Assembly: GCF_003865135.1 (NCBI RefSeq)
Contig: NZ_BHZC01000001.1
Span: 1,054,001-1,118,000 of the forward strand
DNA: 64,000 nt
Reading direction: 5' to 3'
Source: Streptomyces chrestomyceticus JCM 4735
GTDB lineage: Bacteria; Actinomycetota; Actinomycetes; Streptomycetales; Streptomycetaceae
In this document: positions 51,541 to 64,000 of the stretch, piece after piece
Position numbering within the stretch: the first letter of the stretch is position 1
Layout: each line of letters begins with the position of its first letter
Program-made: the position numbers and the translations under genes
Notes under the pieces: generated by a model
Seen by the model: the letters and a program-made list of their open reading frames with translations, nothing else
Told to the model about the DNA's origin: nothing
Database searches by the model: none

Positions 51541-53397
51541 TTACCCGTGAGTCAGGCCGGCGGACAGGGGGTGATCACCGTTGGGGGCGAGGTGTGCGTC
51601 ACGCTTGACCAGGGCCGCGTAGCGGCCGCCGGCGGCGAGGAGTTCGGCGTGGGTGCCGCGTTCGGCGATCCGGCCCGCGTCGAGGACGACGATCTGGTCG
51701 GCGTCGCGGACGGTGGACAGGCGGTGCGCGATGGTGATCGTCGTACGGCCCTTGGAGAGCGCGTCGACGGCCTGCTGCACCGCGTGTTCGGTACGGGTGT
51801 CCAGCGCGCTGGTGGCCTCGTCGAGGACGAGGACGGGCGGGTCGCGCAGGATCGTCCGGGCGAGGGCCAGGCGCTGCTTCTCGCCGCCGGAGAAGCGGTG
51901 GCCGCGTTCGCCCACGAGGGTGTCGTAGCCGTCCGGGAGGCCCGCGATGTGGTCGTGTATCTGGGCCGCGCGGGCGGCGCGTTCGATCTCCTCGTCGGTG
52001 GCGTCCGGCTTGGCGAAGCGGAGGTTGTCGGCGACGGAGGCGTGGAAGAGGTAGGTCTCCTGGGAGACCACGCCGACGGCGCGGGCGAGGGAGTCGAAGT
52101 CCAGGTCGCGGACGTCGGTGCCGTCCAGGGTGACGCGGCCGGCCGTCACGTCGTACAGGCGCGGCACCAGGTAGCTCAGGGTGCTCTTGCCGCTGCCGGT
52201 CGCGCCGACGACGGCGAGGCTGGTGCCGGCCGGGACGGTCAGGTCGATGTCGCGCAGGGTCGCCGGGGCGGGCGCGGCGTCAGCGTCGGTCTCCGGGCTG
52301 TCGTACGCGAACGTGACGTGCTCGAAGCGGATCTCGCCGCGCGGCTCGGCCAGGCGTACCGGGTGCGCCGGTTCGGTGATGGCCACCGGCAGGTCGAGGT
52401 ATTCGAAGACGCGCTGGAAGAGCGCGACCGAGGTCTGCATCTGCACGCCGGTGGACAGCAGCGAGACGGTGGGGCGCAGCAGGCCCTGCTGGAGGGTGAC
52501 GAAGGCGACGAGGGTGCCGATGGAGAAGGCGGGGCCGCCGAGCTGGAGGACGAGTCCGGCCGACCAGTAGATGACGGCGGGCATGGCGGCCATGACGATG
52601 CCGATGGTGGCCATCCGCCAGCGGCCGGCCATGTTGGCGCGGACCTCCAGGCCGACCAGCTTCTCGGACTCGGTGGCGAAGTTCGCCGTGAGGGAGTCGG
52701 CGCGGCCCATGGTGCGGCCGAGCAGGATGCCGCTGACCGACAGCGACTCGGTGACCATCGCGGACATCGAGGCCATCTGCTTCTGGCGTGCGGTGGTGAT
52801 CTTCTTGCGTTCGTTGCCGACCCGGCGGCTGATCCAGACGAAGAGCGGGAGCAGCAGCAGGGAGACCAGGGTCAGCCGCCAGTCGAGGGCGAGCATGGCG
52901 ACGACGGTGGCGACGACGGAGGTGAGGTTGGAGACCAGGGAGGTCGCGGTGGAGGTGACGGTGGCCTGCATGCCGCCGATGTCGTTGGCGATGCGGGACT
53001 GCACCTCGCCGGTGCGGGTGCGGGTGAAGAACGCCAGCGGCATCCGCTGGAGCTTGGCGTAGACGGCGGTGCGCAGGTCGTGCATGACGCGTTGGCCGAC
53101 GGTGGTCGAGATCAGGGTCTGCAGGACGCCGAAGACGCTGGTCAGCACGGCGGTGACGATCATGCCGGCGGCGAGCAGGGTGAGCAGGCCGGTACGGCCC
53201 TGGGGGATCGCCACGTCCAGCACGGCGCGGAGCAGGAAGGGGGAGGCGACCGAGACCAGGGAGGAGGCGGCCACCAGCAGGCCCACCGTGGCCAGCCGGC
53301 CGCGGTAGGGGCGGAAGAGGGCGAGGATGCGCCGCACCTGGGCCGGCTGGGCCGGGTCTCTGGGCGGCGGGGTCCACTCGGGTCCGTCGGGGCGCAT
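51541..53397 (-). CDS. ABC exporter, fused permease and ATPase
   Basis: 618-aa half-transporter from ATG 53397 with AAGGAG upstream. Six transmembrane helices (about 30-310) include the conserved HDLRTAVYAKLQRMPLAFFT and TRTRTGEVQSRIANDIGG intracellular segment. The ATPase has Walker A (GATGSGKST), the Q-loop (VVSQETYLFHASV), the signature FSGGEKQRLALAR, Walker B (VLVLDEATSALD) and the H-loop (TIAHRLSTV), so it is complete and can work as a homodimer. The family exports drugs, lipids or peptides. It diverges from a marR-type gene across 94 bases, suggesting that the MarR protein controls it and that it may confer resistance. Confidence 0.9.
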   Translation of the reverse strand: MRPDGPEWTPPPRDPAQPAQVRRILALFRPYRGRLATVGLLVAASSLVSVASPFLLRAVLDVAIPQGRTGLLTLLAAGMIVTAVLTSVFGVLQTLISTTVGQRVMHDLRTAVYAKLQRMPLAFFTRTRTGEVQSRIANDIGGMQATVTSTATSLVSNLTSVVATVVAMLALDWRLTLVSLLLLPLFVWISRRVGNERKKITTARQKQMASMSAMVTESLSVSGILLGRTMGRADSLTANFATESEKLVGLEVRANMAGRWRMATIGIVMAAMPAVIYWSAGLVLQLGGPAFSIGTLVAFVTLQQGLLRPTVSLLSTGVQMQTSVALFQRVFEYLDLPVAITEPAHPVRLAEPRGEIRFEHVTFAYDSPETDADAAPAPATLRDIDLTVPAGTSLAVVGATGSGKSTLSYLVPRLYDVTAGRVTLDGTDVRDLDFDSLARAVGVVSQETYLFHASVADNLRFAKPDATDEEIERAARAAQIHDHIAGLPDGYDTLVGERGHRFSGGEKQRLALARTILRDPPVLVLDEATSALDTRTEHAVQQAVDALSKGRTTITIAHRLSTVRDADQIVVLDAGRIAERGTHAELLAAGGRYAALVKRDAHLAPNGDHPLSAGLTHG

Positions 53398-53491
53398 GGG
53401 CTCCTTCGCAGGGGTACGGATACGGGTCCCGCCGAGCATAACCAGTTGTTACCTATACTCACAATGAGCGTGGTCCTGCTATCCTCCGGCC
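53398..53491. promoter_or_regulatory. Divergent promoter/operator between ABC exporter and MarR
   Basis: AT-rich for this genome. Contains TAAC-CAGTT-GTTA symmetry (about 53440-53452), then TATACT (about 53454-53459), a possible -10 box for the marR gene. A MarR operator overlapping both promoters is likely here. Confidence 0.45.
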
Positions 53492-53953
53492 ATGTCCTCC
53501 CCCGACCCGGCCACCACCGACCCCGACCTCGCGGAGCAGCTCGTGCGGCTCACCCGCCGGATGCACCGCGCGCAGAAGCGGCACATGGAGTCGCTCGACA
53601 TCGCGCTGACCCCCGCGCAGACCCGGCTGCTGCGCATCGTGGACCACTACCGCGACGGGACGCCGCCCCGGATGGCCGACCTGGCCGCGCGCCTGGAGGT
53701 CGTACCGCGGGCCGTGACGACGCTGGTCGACGCCCTGGAGGCGAAGGACGCGGTGCGCCGGGTGCCGGACCCCGCCAACCGCCGCGTGATACGGATCGAG
53801 CTGACCGACACCGGCCGTTCGACGCTGCACGCGTTGCGCGGCGCGCGCCGGGACGCCGCGCGCGAAATCCTGGCACCACTGACCGCCGAACAGCGGGACG
53901 TGCTCGGCGGCCTCCTGTCCACCCTGGTGGACGGAGCGGCCGCACGCTGCTGA
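53492..53953 (+). CDS. MarR family transcriptional regulator
   Basis: 153-aa winged-helix regulator. Helices AEQLVRLTRRMHRAQKRHME and QTRLLRIVDHYRDG precede the HTH (PRMADLAARLEVVPRAVTTL, about 65-85) and the wing (RRVPDPANRRVIRIELTDTG, with the conserved D-x-R-R-x-x-x-I-x-x-T). The C-terminal dimer helices (ILAPLTAEQRDVLGGLLSTL) complete it. It probably represses the divergent ABC exporter gene and itself, and responds to a drug or phenolic ligand. The only short link downstream is a 67-base gap to the D-lactate dehydrogenase gene, which may be independent. Confidence 0.9.
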   Translation: MSSPDPATTDPDLAEQLVRLTRRMHRAQKRHMESLDIALTPAQTRLLRIVDHYRDGTPPRMADLAARLEVVPRAVTTLVDALEAKDAVRRVPDPANRRVIRIELTDTGRSTLHALRGARRDAAREILAPLTAEQRDVLGGLLSTLVDGAAARC

Positions 53954-54020
53954 AACACTGGACCGGGCGGCCGCGCCGGGTGCCGGAGCGCCGCCGGAAC
54001 CGGACCGGAGGAGAGTCGTC

Positions 54021-56972
54021 ATGCCCTTGCTGGAACCGAGGCCCGGGGCCCTGCGGCCGGCCGCCACCGAAGGCCCGTACCCCGATCGGGTGAGCGACCG
54101 GCAGGCGTCCGGCACACCGGAGCGGCTGCGCGACGAGCTGACGGCGCTGCTCGGCCCGGACAAGGTGCTGCACAAGATCTCCGACCTGGTGCGCTACGCC
54201 TCCGATGCGAGTCCGTACCGCTTCGTCCCGCAGGTCGTCGTCCTGGCCGAGGACGTCGACGACATCTCCGCGGTGTTCTCCTACGCGCACGGCAAGGGCC
54301 GCGACGTCGTGTTCCGGGCCGCCGGCACCTCGCTCAACGGGCAGGCGCAGGGCGAGGACATCCTCGTCGACGTCCGCCGGCACTGGGCGGGCGTCGAGGT
54401 GCTGGACGACGGCGCCCGGGCCCGTATCCGGCCCGGCACCACGGTCGTACGGGCCAACGCCGCGCTCGCCCGGTACGGCAGGCTGCTCGGCCCGGACCCG
54501 GCCAGCGCCATCGCCTGCACGCTCGGCGGCGTGGTCGCCAACAACGCGTCCGGGATGACGGCGGGCACCACCCGCAACTCCTACCGGACGCTGGCCTCGG
54601 TCACGCTCGTCCTGCCCTCCGGGACGAGCGTGGACACCGGCCACCCGGCGGCGGACGAGGAACTGGCGCACGCCAAACCGGAACTGTGCCGGGGACTGCT
54701 GGCGCTGAAGGCGGAGATCGAGGCGGACCCGGAGCTGGTGGCCCGCATCCGCGCCAAGTACGAGATCAAGAACACCAACGGCTACCGGCTCGACGCCTTC
54801 CTGGACGGCGCCACCCCCGTCGAGATCCTGCGCGGACTGACGGTCGGCTCCGAGGGCACCCTCGGCTTCATCGCCGAGACCGTCTTCGAGACGCTGCCCC
54901 TGAACCGGTACACGTCCACCGCCCTGCTGTTCTTCCCGACCCTGAGCGCCGCGGCCGCCGCCGTGCCGCTGTTCAACGAGGCGGGCGCGATCGCCGTCGA
55001 GCTGATGGACGGCAACACGCTGCGCGCCTCGGTGAGCGTGTCCGGCGTGCCGGCCGACTGGGCGGAGCTGCCGAAGACGACCACCGCGCTGCTGGTCGAG
55101 TTCCGCGCGCCCGACGAGGCGGCGCGGGAGGCCCAGGAGGAGGCCGCGCGTGAGGTGCTGGCGGGGCTGGAGCTGGTCGCCCCGGTCGCGTCCGTCAGCA
55201 ATGAATTCACCCGTGACGCCGGGGTCATCGCCGGGTACTGGAAGGCCCGGAAGGCGTTCGTCACCGCGGTCGGCGGCTCCCGTCCGTCCGGTACGACGCT
55301 GATCACCGAGGACTTCGCCGTACCGCCGTCCCGGCTCGCCGAAGCCTGCACGGCGTTGCTCGAACTCCAGGACCGGCACGGCTTCGACGCGGCGGTCGCG
55401 GGCCACGCCGCCCACGGCAACCTGCACTTCCTGCTCGCCTTCGACGCCGCCCGGCCCGCGGACGTGGAGCGCTACGCCGCCTTCATGGACGAGTTCTGCA
55501 CACTGGTCGTCGAGCGCTTCGACGGCTCCCTGAAGGCCGAGCACGCCACCGGCCGCAACATCGCCCCGTTCCTGGAACTCGAATGGGGGCCGCGCGCGAC
55601 GGAGCTGATGTGGCGCATCAAGCAGACCGTGGACCCGCACGGCATCCTGGCCCCGCGCGTCCTGCTCGACCGCGACCCGAAGGCGCATCTGCGCGGCCTG
55701 AAGACCATTCCGCAGGTCGAGGCGGTCGCCGACCCCTGCATCGAATGCGGCTTCTGCGAACCGACCTGCCCCAGCCAGGACCTCACCACGACGCCCCGGC
55801 AGCGCATCGTGCTGCGCCGCGAGATGATGCGCCAGGCCCCGGTCTCGCCGGTCACCGGCGCGTTGCTGGACTCCTACGGGTACGACGCGGTGGACACCTG
55901 CGCGGGCGACTCCACCTGCAAGCTGGCCTGCCCGGTCGGCATCGACACCGGCGCGATGATGAAGGACTTCCGGCACCGGCGCCACTCCCCCAAGGAGGAA
56001 CGCGCCGCGGCCCTGACCGCCCGGCACTTCAGGACGGTGGAGCGTGCGGCGCGGCTCGCGGTGGCCGCCGCCGCGAAGATCGGCGACCGGATCGGTGACG
56101 GGCGCGCCGACCGGCTGCTGCAGTCCCTGACCGGCGCGGCACGCAAGGCCGTACGCCCCGACCTCGTACCGGAGTGGCTGCCGCAGCTCCCCGGCGCGGC
56201 GGCCCGCAAGCTCCCCGCGACCCGGCGCGTGGGCGCCGCCGCGGTCTACTACCCGGCCTGCGTGAACCGTATCTTCGGCGAACCGGACGGCTTCGACGGC
56301 CCGTCGCTGCCCGAGGCCGTCGTGGCGGTGTCCGCGCGGGCGGGCAAGCCGGTGTGGATCCCGGACGACGTGACCGGCACCTGCTGCGCCACCATCTGGC
56401 ACTCCAAGGGGTACGACGAGGGCAACGCGGTGATGGCCAACCGCATCGTCGAGGCCGCGTGGGGCTGGACGGCGGGCGGGCGGCTGCCGCTGGTCGTGGA
56501 CGCCTCCTCGTGCACGCTGGGCATCGCCCACGAGGTCGTGCCGTACCTCACCCCGGACAACCGGGAACTGCACGCCGAACTGACCGTCGTGGACTCGGTG
56601 GTGTGGGCGGCCGAGGAACTGCTCCCGCACCTGGAGATCCGGCGTACGGTCGGCTCCGCCGTGCTCCACCCGACGTGCTCCATGCGGCACCTGGGCGACG
56701 AGGCGCAGCTTCGCGCGGTCGCCGAGGCGTGCGCGACGGAGGTGGTCGTCCCGGACGACGCGGGCTGCTGCGCCTTCGCGGGCGACCGCGGCATGCTGCA
56801 CAAGGAGCTGACGGAGGCGGCGACCGCCAAGGAGGCGGCGGAGGTGACGTCCCGGCACTTCGACGCGCATCTGTCGGCGAACCGGATGTGCGAGGTGGGG
56901 ATGGACCACGCGACCGGTGGCCGGGGGTACTACTCGGCACTGCTCGCGCTGGAGCGGGCTACGCGGGGATAG
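54021..56972 (+). CDS. D-lactate dehydrogenase, FAD and Fe-S type
   Basis: 983-aa two-part oxidoreductase. The N-terminal half is a PCMH/VAO-type FAD domain (about 60-290: GKGRDVVFRAAGTSLNGQAQ, IACTLGGVVANNASGMTAGT, EILRGLTVGSEGTLGF) with the FAD-oxidase C domain (VAGHAAHGNLHFLLAFDA; EHATGRNIAPFLELEWGP). The second half has two 4Fe-4S sites (CIECGFCEPTCPS about 572, CAGDSTCKLACPVGID about 626) and two CCG domains (GTCCATIWHSKGYDEG, DAGCCAFAGDRGML). This architecture is that of the D-lactate or 2-hydroxyacid dehydrogenases (Dld/GlcD-type fused proteins), which feed electrons to the membrane quinone pool. With lutABC at 41.9-44.8 kb, it allows use of both lactate isomers. Confidence 0.9.
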   Translation: MPLLEPRPGALRPAATEGPYPDRVSDRQASGTPERLRDELTALLGPDKVLHKISDLVRYASDASPYRFVPQVVVLAEDVDDISAVFSYAHGKGRDVVFRAAGTSLNGQAQGEDILVDVRRHWAGVEVLDDGARARIRPGTTVVRANAALARYGRLLGPDPASAIACTLGGVVANNASGMTAGTTRNSYRTLASVTLVLPSGTSVDTGHPAADEELAHAKPELCRGLLALKAEIEADPELVARIRAKYEIKNTNGYRLDAFLDGATPVEILRGLTVGSEGTLGFIAETVFETLPLNRYTSTALLFFPTLSAAAAAVPLFNEAGAIAVELMDGNTLRASVSVSGVPADWAELPKTTTALLVEFRAPDEAAREAQEEAAREVLAGLELVAPVASVSNEFTRDAGVIAGYWKARKAFVTAVGGSRPSGTTLITEDFAVPPSRLAEACTALLELQDRHGFDAAVAGHAAHGNLHFLLAFDAARPADVERYAAFMDEFCTLVVERFDGSLKAEHATGRNIAPFLELEWGPRATELMWRIKQTVDPHGILAPRVLLDRDPKAHLRGLKTIPQVEAVADPCIECGFCEPTCPSQDLTTTPRQRIVLRREMMRQAPVSPVTGALLDSYGYDAVDTCAGDSTCKLACPVGIDTGAMMKDFRHRRHSPKEERAAALTARHFRTVERAARLAVAAAAKIGDRIGDGRADRLLQSLTGAARKAVRPDLVPEWLPQLPGAAARKLPATRRVGAAAVYYPACVNRIFGEPDGFDGPSLPEAVVAVSARAGKPVWIPDDVTGTCCATIWHSKGYDEGNAVMANRIVEAAWGWTAGGRLPLVVDASSCTLGIAHEVVPYLTPDNRELHAELTVVDSVVWAAEELLPHLEIRRTVGSAVLHPTCSMRHLGDEAQLRAVAEACATEVVVPDDAGCCAFAGDRGMLHKELTEAATAKEAAEVTSRHFDAHLSANRMCEVGMDHATGGRGYYSALLALERATRG

Positions 56973-57044
56973 GGGTTTCGTGGCCGCGGTCCGCCCGGCC
57001 CGCGAGCGTGGTCCGGGGGCGTGGCCGGCCGGGAACCGGTGCCG

Positions 57045-59886
<2,842 letters not shown>

Positions 59887-61362
59887 ATGAACGAGGCACC
59901 ATCGCAGAACCGCGAGCCCCACGAGAACGACGGCCACGAGACGGGCGACAGACCCGACGGCACCGGTCCCACCAGACGCTCCGTTCTGTGGACCGCCGGA
60001 GCGGCGGGAGCCGGCCTCGGCATCGGCGGGCTGGGCACGGGCAGCGCCGCCGCGGCCGGCGCGGACCAAGCGGCGACGGCGACCGCCGCCGGAACGGCAG
60101 CGGCTCCGAAGGGCCGTCACAAGACCATGATCGGCGTACCGTTCGAAAGACGCAGCACGGTACGGATCGGCCTGATCGGCCTGGGCAACCGCGGCATGGG
60201 AATGCTGCCCCTCTACCTCGCCATCCCGGGAGTGCGGGTGGTGGCGGTCTGCGACCCGGTCAAGGACAAGGCGGCGAAGGCGGTGCAACTGGTCACCGCC
60301 GCCGGACAGCCCGCACCGACCGCCTACACCAAGGGCGACCACGACTTCGAGAACCTGTGCAAGCGCGGCGACCTAGACTTCGTGTACATCGCCACCCCGT
60401 GGGACTGGCACTTCGCGATGGCCAAGTCCGCACTGCGGAACGGCAAGCACGCCGGTGTGGAGTGTCCGGTGGCCATGCGCCTGGACGAGCTGTGGGAACT
60501 CGTCGACCTCTCCGAACGTACCCGCCGCCACTGTATGCAGGTGGAGAACTGCTGCTACGGCCGCAACGAGATGCGCGTCCTGCGCATGGCGCACGCGGGC
60601 CGCTTCGGCAGCCTGCTGCACGCCGCGGGCGCGTACAACCACGACCTGCGCCAGTTGATGTTCGACCCGACGTACTACGAGGGCCCGTGGCGGCGGCTGT
60701 GGCACACCCGGCTGCGCGGCGACCTCTACCCCACCCACGGCTTCGGGCCGATCGCCAACTACATGGACGTCAACCGCGGCGACCGGGTGGTCCGGATATC
60801 CAGCTTCGGCACGCCCACGCTGGGCCTCGCCGAGTACCGCGAGGCGCACATGCCGCCGGGCGACCCGAGCTGGCGGGAGACGTACATCGAGAGCGACCGC
60901 ACCTTCAGCCTCATACAGACCGCCAAGGGCAGGGTGCTGCGGCTGGAGCACGACGTGTCCACCCCGCACCCGTACAGCCGCATCAACAGCCTCGGCGGCA
61001 CCAAGGGCGTCTTCGAGGACTACCCGGAGCGGATCTACATCGAGCCCGACCACACCAACGACGAGTGGGGCGACTTCAGCAAGTACGCGGAGTGGGACCA
61101 CTGGCTGTGGAAGGAGCACGCCAACCCGCCCGGCGGCCACGGCGGCATGGACTACATCATGCTGTACCGGCTCATGCAGTGCTTCCACCTGGGGCTCGTA
61201 CCGGACTTCGACGTGTACGACGCGGCGACCTGGAGCGCGCCGGTGCCGCTGAGCCACGCCTCGGTCAAGGCGAACGGCGCGCCGCAGGAGATCCCGGACT
61301 TCACCCGGGGGCTGTGGCGCAAGCCGCGGCAGGGCGTGGACTCGCCGAAGCCGCAGGAGTGA
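59887..61362 (+). CDS. Tat-exported Gfo/Idh/MocA oxidoreductase, GH109-like
   Basis: 491-aa protein from ATG 59887 behind GGAGG. The N-terminus has a Tat-like signal ([20 protein letters not shown]). Residues about 90-215 are the NAD(P)-binding Rossmann domain: [20 protein letters not shown], then [15 protein letters not shown] and [20 protein letters not shown], then [20 protein letters not shown]. The C-terminal Gfo/Idh domain carries [20 protein letters not shown] and [20 protein letters not shown]. Export plus these blocks match family GH109, where NAD-dependent alpha-N-acetylgalactosaminidases work by redox-assisted hydrolysis; I infer that activity. The ATPW and GGHGG sites are intact. 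Confidence 0.8.
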   Translation: MNEAPSQNREPHENDGHETGDRPDGTGPTRRSVLWTAGAAGAGLGIGGLGTGSAAAAGADQAATATAAGTAAAPKGRHKTMIGVPFERRSTVRIGLIGLGNRGMGMLPLYLAIPGVRVVAVCDPVKDKAAKAVQLVTAAGQPAPTAYTKGDHDFENLCKRGDLDFVYIATPWDWHFAMAKSALRNGKHAGVECPVAMRLDELWELVDLSERTRRHCMQVENCCYGRNEMRVLRMAHAGRFGSLLHAAGAYNHDLRQLMFDPTYYEGPWRRLWHTRLRGDLYPTHGFGPIANYMDVNRGDRVVRISSFGTPTLGLAEYREAHMPPGDPSWRETYIESDRTFSLIQTAKGRVLRLEHDVSTPHPYSRINSLGGTKGVFEDYPERIYIEPDHTNDEWGDFSKYAEWDHWLWKEHANPPGGHGGMDYIMLYRLMQCFHLGLVPDFDVYDAATWSAPVPLSHASVKANGAPQEIPDFTRGLWRKPRQGVDSPKPQE

Positions 61363-61370
61363 GGGGCGGG

Positions 61371-61396
61371 CCGGGCGGGACCGGCGTCCCGTCCGG
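61371..61396. terminator. GC-rich hairpin between convergent genes
   Basis: CCGGGCGGGAC pairs with GTCCCGTCCGG around CGGC; ten of eleven pairs are Watson-Crick, one is G-T. It lies between stop codons 61362 (+) and 61435 (-). Confidence 0.75.
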
Positions 61397-61434
61397 CCTC
61401 GGCGCAGCATGGCCTCGGTACGGCATGGCCGCGG

Positions 61435-62154
61435 TCAGGCCGCCAGGTGCGCGGTGTCCCCCATGACCACGACGGGATGCAGGCGCGGATCGAGCGTGCG
61501 CAGCAGCGAGACCATCCCCGCCTTCGAGATGCTCACACAGCCGGACGTGCCGTCACCGTGGTCCAGGTGGAGCCAGATGCCGCCGCCCTTCTTCTTCCCC
61601 TGCGGCCGGGTCGGGTCCAGGGGTGTGGTGCCCTTGACGCGGTTGTAGTCGATCGCGATGACGTGGTCGAAGTCGTGCCGGGTCTTCTTCTCCCAGTACG
61701 CGGGCGGGGTGAAGGCCGACGAGTGGGTGTACGGCAGCTTCGCGCCCGGGTCGGGCAGCACGCCGCCCGCGTCGGAGAGGCCGAAGACGCCGACCGGGCT
61801 GCGCAGGTCGTCCTCGTGGTGATCGGTGGTCCAGCCCTTCCTGCCGTTGTGGGCGGGCCAGGTCGCGGTACGTTCCCACCCCTTCGGGGCCTTGGTGTAC
61901 AGGGCCAGCGTCGCGTCGGGCGCATCGGCGCCCTTTCCGTACACGGCCACGACCTGCCGTGCGTCCCCCGGGATACGGGAGCGCAGCTTCGCGCCCACGC
62001 CGGGGATGTTCTTCGTGTATCCGGCGGCCTCCGCGGCGCGACCGCCGCGGTCCTTGCCGTCGTCCTTCGCCGGTCCGCCGCCGCAACCTGCCAGCAGGAC
62101 CAGTCCCATCGTGGCCAGTGTCGCCCTTCGTACCATGCAGCACGCAGTTCGCAT
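61435..62154 (-). CDS. L,D-transpeptidase lipoprotein (YkuD fold)
   Basis: 239-aa lipoprotein. Start ATG 62154 places a lipobox LLAGC at about residues 20-24; the frame is open further upstream and other starts (62163, 62136) are possible. The mature part has the YkuD fold: [20 protein letters not shown], then [19 protein letters not shown] and [13 protein letters not shown], ending in the active-site block [17 protein letters not shown], whose Cys is the nucleophile (SxGC-type H-x-S-x-G-C signature). Such enzymes make 3-3 cross-links in peptidoglycan or attach proteins; several actinobacterial forms are lipid-anchored like this one. It is convergent with the GH109-like gene. Confidence 0.85.
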   Translation of the reverse strand: MRTACCMVRRATLATMGLVLLAGCGGGPAKDDGKDRGGRAAEAAGYTKNIPGVGAKLRSRIPGDARQVVAVYGKGADAPDATLALYTKAPKGWERTATWPAHNGRKGWTTDHHEDDLRSPVGVFGLSDAGGVLPDPGAKLPYTHSSAFTPPAYWEKKTRHDFDHVIAIDYNRVKGTTPLDPTRPQGKKKGGGIWLHLDHGDGTSGCVSISKAGMVSLLRTLDPRLHPVVVMGDTAHLAA

Positions 62155-62423
62155 GGCTCCCATGGTCGCACCCGGACAGCGCGTACAGGCCGTACGACGC
62201 CGGCCTGTTGCGTGCGCCCCGCGCGGAAAACCGGTTGAACCGGAGCACGGTGGCACGCCAGTCTTCCATGGCTCCCCCGAAGCAGCGTCCTTCCTCCTGC
62301 CCGCGCGCCCGTACGGCGCCCGGCACTCCCCACCACGCCACGGGGCCGATCACCGGGCCTCCGTTCGACACCCGGCCACGTTCGATCCCGATGCGTCGCC
62401 ATCCGAACCGAACTTTGGACATC

Positions 62424-64000
62424 ATGCACATTCGCGATCTTCCTCATGCCGATCCAGGAGTCCCGGACGTCCGCTCCGGGGGCCACCTGCTCCGGTGGCT
62501 CTACCGGAAGCAGCTCGGCGGCCAGACCAAGGCGCTGTGCTGGGGGCTGGTGCACACCGGCGGTGTGGCCTCCTTCCCCGTCCCGGTGGGTATCGCGGTG
62601 CAGGCCGTCGTGGACCGTTCCGGTTCCCGGCTGCTGCTCGCGGGCGGACTGTTGCTGCTGCTCGGCGCCCTGGTCGCGGTCGGCGACGTGATGCTGCACC
62701 GCGCCGCGATCACCAACTGGATCACGTCGGTGGCCCGCCTCCAGCAGTTGCTGGCCCGTAAGACGACGGAACTGGGGGCCACCATGACCCGGCGGGTCGC
62801 CGCCGGTGAGGTCGTCGCCGTGAGCACCGGAGACCTGGAGAAGATCGGCTGGTTCGTCGAGGCCGTCTCCCGGTTCGGCGCCGCGGCGCTCACCTCCGTC
62901 GGCGTCTGCGTGGCCCTGGTGGTCTACCAGCCCGTGCTGGGCGTGGTGGTGGCCGTCGGCGTACCCGTACTGGCCCTCGCCGTACTGCCGCTGCTGCCGC
63001 CCGCGACCCGCCGCGCCGACGAACAGCGCGACAAGGCGGGCCGGGCCACCGAACTGGCCTCCGACACCGTCGCGGGCCTGCGCGTCCTGCGCGGCATCGG
63101 CGGCGAGGAACTCTTCCTCGGCCGCTACCGGAGCGCGTCCCAGGACGTCCGCCGGGCCGCCGTGCGCAGTGCCCGCATGTGGTCCATGATCTCCGCCGTC
63201 CAGGTCGTCCTGCCGGGGCTGCTGCTGATCGCGGTGGTCTGGTACGGGGCCGGGCTCGCGCTCGACGGCCGGGTCGGGGTCGGCGAACTGGTCACCGTGT
63301 ACAGCGCGGTGACGTTCCTGCTCTACCCCTTGCGGCACTTCGAAGAGATCGCGATGGCCTACTCCTTCTCCAAGCCGTCCGCCAAACGCGCCGCGCGCGT
63401 CCTGGCGTTGAGCCGTCCCGCCGAAGGGCGCATCGACGCCGTGGCCGGAGCGCTCGGCGGCGACCTGTACGACCCGGTCACCGGACTGTGCGCGCCGAGC
63501 GGGCGGCTGACCGCCGTGGTGTGCGGCGACCCGGACGCGGCGGGACGGCTCGCCGACCGGCTCGGCGGCCACCCCGCCGACGCGCCGGACGGCACCCCGT
63601 CGGTCCTGCTGGGCGGCACCGCCCTGGACGATGTGCCACGCGACGCCGCCCGTACCGCCGTACTCGTCCAGGACAAGGACCCCGTCCTGCTCTCCGGGAC
63701 GCTCGGTGAGCTGCTGGACATCCCGTCCTCCGGATCCGTACGGGCCGAGGACGCGCTGGCGGCGGCGCAGTGCGGCGACGTGCTGGCCGCGCTGGCGCAG
63801 GGCTCGGCAGACGATTCCGGCGACCCGATGCGCACCCACATCACCGAGCGCGGCCGGTCCCTGTCGGGCGGGCAGCGGCAGCGGCTGGCACTGGCCAGGT
63901 CGCTGGTCACCGACCCGGAGGTGCTGGTACTGGACGAGCCCACCAGCGCCGTCGACTCGCACACCGAGGCCCGGATCGGGGACGGGCTGCGCGCGCTGCG
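62424..64000 (+). CDS. ABC exporter subunit with degenerate Walker A, partial
   Basis: The gene starts at ATG 62424 and continues past the window end (at least 525 aa). Six helices (about 30-310) form the permease, with [20 protein letters not shown] as the coupling segment. In the ATPase domain the Walker A region reads [17 protein letters not shown] and lacks the G-K-S/T core, whereas the Q-loop region ([15 protein letters not shown]), the signature [16 protein letters not shown] and Walker B with a catalytic Glu ([12 protein letters not shown]) are present. This pattern is usual in heterodimeric exporters in which one nucleotide site is degenerate; the partner should lie just downstream. 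Substrate unknown. Confidence 0.85.
   Translation, partial: MHIRDLPHADPGVPDVRSGGHLLRWLYRKQLGGQTKALCWGLVHTGGVASFPVPVGIAVQAVVDRSGSRLLLAGGLLLLLGALVAVGDVMLHRAAITNWITSVARLQQLLARKTTELGATMTRRVAAGEVVAVSTGDLEKIGWFVEAVSRFGAAALTSVGVCVALVVYQPVLGVVVAVGVPVLALAVLPLLPPATRRADEQRDKAGRATELASDTVAGLRVLRGIGGEELFLGRYRSASQDVRRAAVRSARMWSMISAVQVVLPGLLLIAVVWYGAGLALDGRVGVGELVTVYSAVTFLLYPLRHFEEIAMAYSFSKPSAKRAARVLALSRPAEGRIDAVAGALGGDLYDPVTGLCAPSGRLTAVVCGDPDAAGRLADRLGGHPADAPDGTPSVLLGGTALDDVPRDAARTAVLVQDKDPVLLSGTLGELLDIPSSGSVRAEDALAAAQCGDVLAALAQGSADDSGDPMRTHITERGRSLSGGQRQRLALARSLVTDPEVLVLDEPTSAVDSHTEARIGDGLRAL

Noticed and set aside
53550..56909. Long antisense frame opposite MarR and D-lactate dehydrogenase genes
   Set aside because: Shadow of the real genes; repeated Gly/Arg/Val composition and no motif.

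Overview
The window is high-GC actinobacterial DNA and looks like a Streptomyces chromosome: G/C-ending codons, GTG and TTG starts, strong GGAG-type ribosome binding sites, Tat and lipoprotein signals, an ECF41-type sigma factor, ALF-repeat and LamG secreted proteins and a LutABC lactate system. I see no tRNA, rRNA, CRISPR array or replication origin. The species cannot be named from the sequence alone.

Region 1 (about 1-18 kb) is a mosaic accessory island grown around the 3' end of a flavin monooxygenase gene. The end of an ssuD-like gene and a chimeric monooxygenase (365-1516) lie at the left edge. A second copy of the monooxygenase 3' end (16695-17051) and a third, shorter one (17842-17930) lie at the right. 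Two IS5/IS427-type elements in inverted orientation (an internally deleted 342-bp copy at 1726-2067 and a full copy at 15622-16486) flank the cargo. The cargo holds two genes of unknown function, relics of an IS112-like transposase and of SARP, LysR and MmyB-type regulators, and a three-gene minus-strand cluster. The cluster encodes a secreted pseudo-protease/LamGx3/glycerophosphodiesterase protein, a 1294-aa secreted polymorphic toxin (ALF repeats, long Ala-rich coils, Hint autoprocessing domain, 95-aa C-terminal effector) and a 116-aa putative immunity protein whose start overlaps the toxin stop. An orphan SUKH-type (SMI1/KNR4) immunity-like gene sits between the second and third monooxygenase remnants. 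This island is the most interesting part of the window.

Region 2 (18-36 kb) is ordinary chromosomal accessory content: a membrane protein, an ECF41 sigma factor with a matching promoter, a FAD monooxygenase convergent with it, a large STAND-type ATPase, an M15-like protein with a lectin-type propeller, a DinB-like protein, a streptothricin acetyltransferase-like GNAT, a secreted amidase, a serine DD-peptidase/class C beta-lactamase-like protein coupled to an S33 tripeptidyl aminopeptidase-like hydrolase, a LysE exporter, a second GNAT, a D-Ala-D-Ala ligase and a secreted protein of unknown function.

Region 3 (36-64 kb) holds a three-gene secreted-protein operon (DUF4142, DUF1996, small exported protein) closed by a clear terminator, an O-methyltransferase, and an MHS-family transporter divergent from lutABC. 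These are followed by a Tat-exported GH2 beta-galactosidase, a lipoprotein, an SGNH hydrolase, an ASCH protein, a DoxX-like protein, an ABC exporter divergent from a MarR regulator, a D-lactate dehydrogenase of the FAD/Fe-S type, a GyrB paralogue without a neighbouring gyrA, a Tat-exported Gfo/Idh/MocA (GH109-like) protein, an L,D-transpeptidase lipoprotein, and the start of an ABC exporter with a degenerate Walker A. LutABC (L-lactate) and the D-lactate dehydrogenase together suggest use of both lactate isomers. Several peptidoglycan-related genes (DD-peptidase, Ddl, L,D-transpeptidase, M15-like) are scattered here but do not form one operon.
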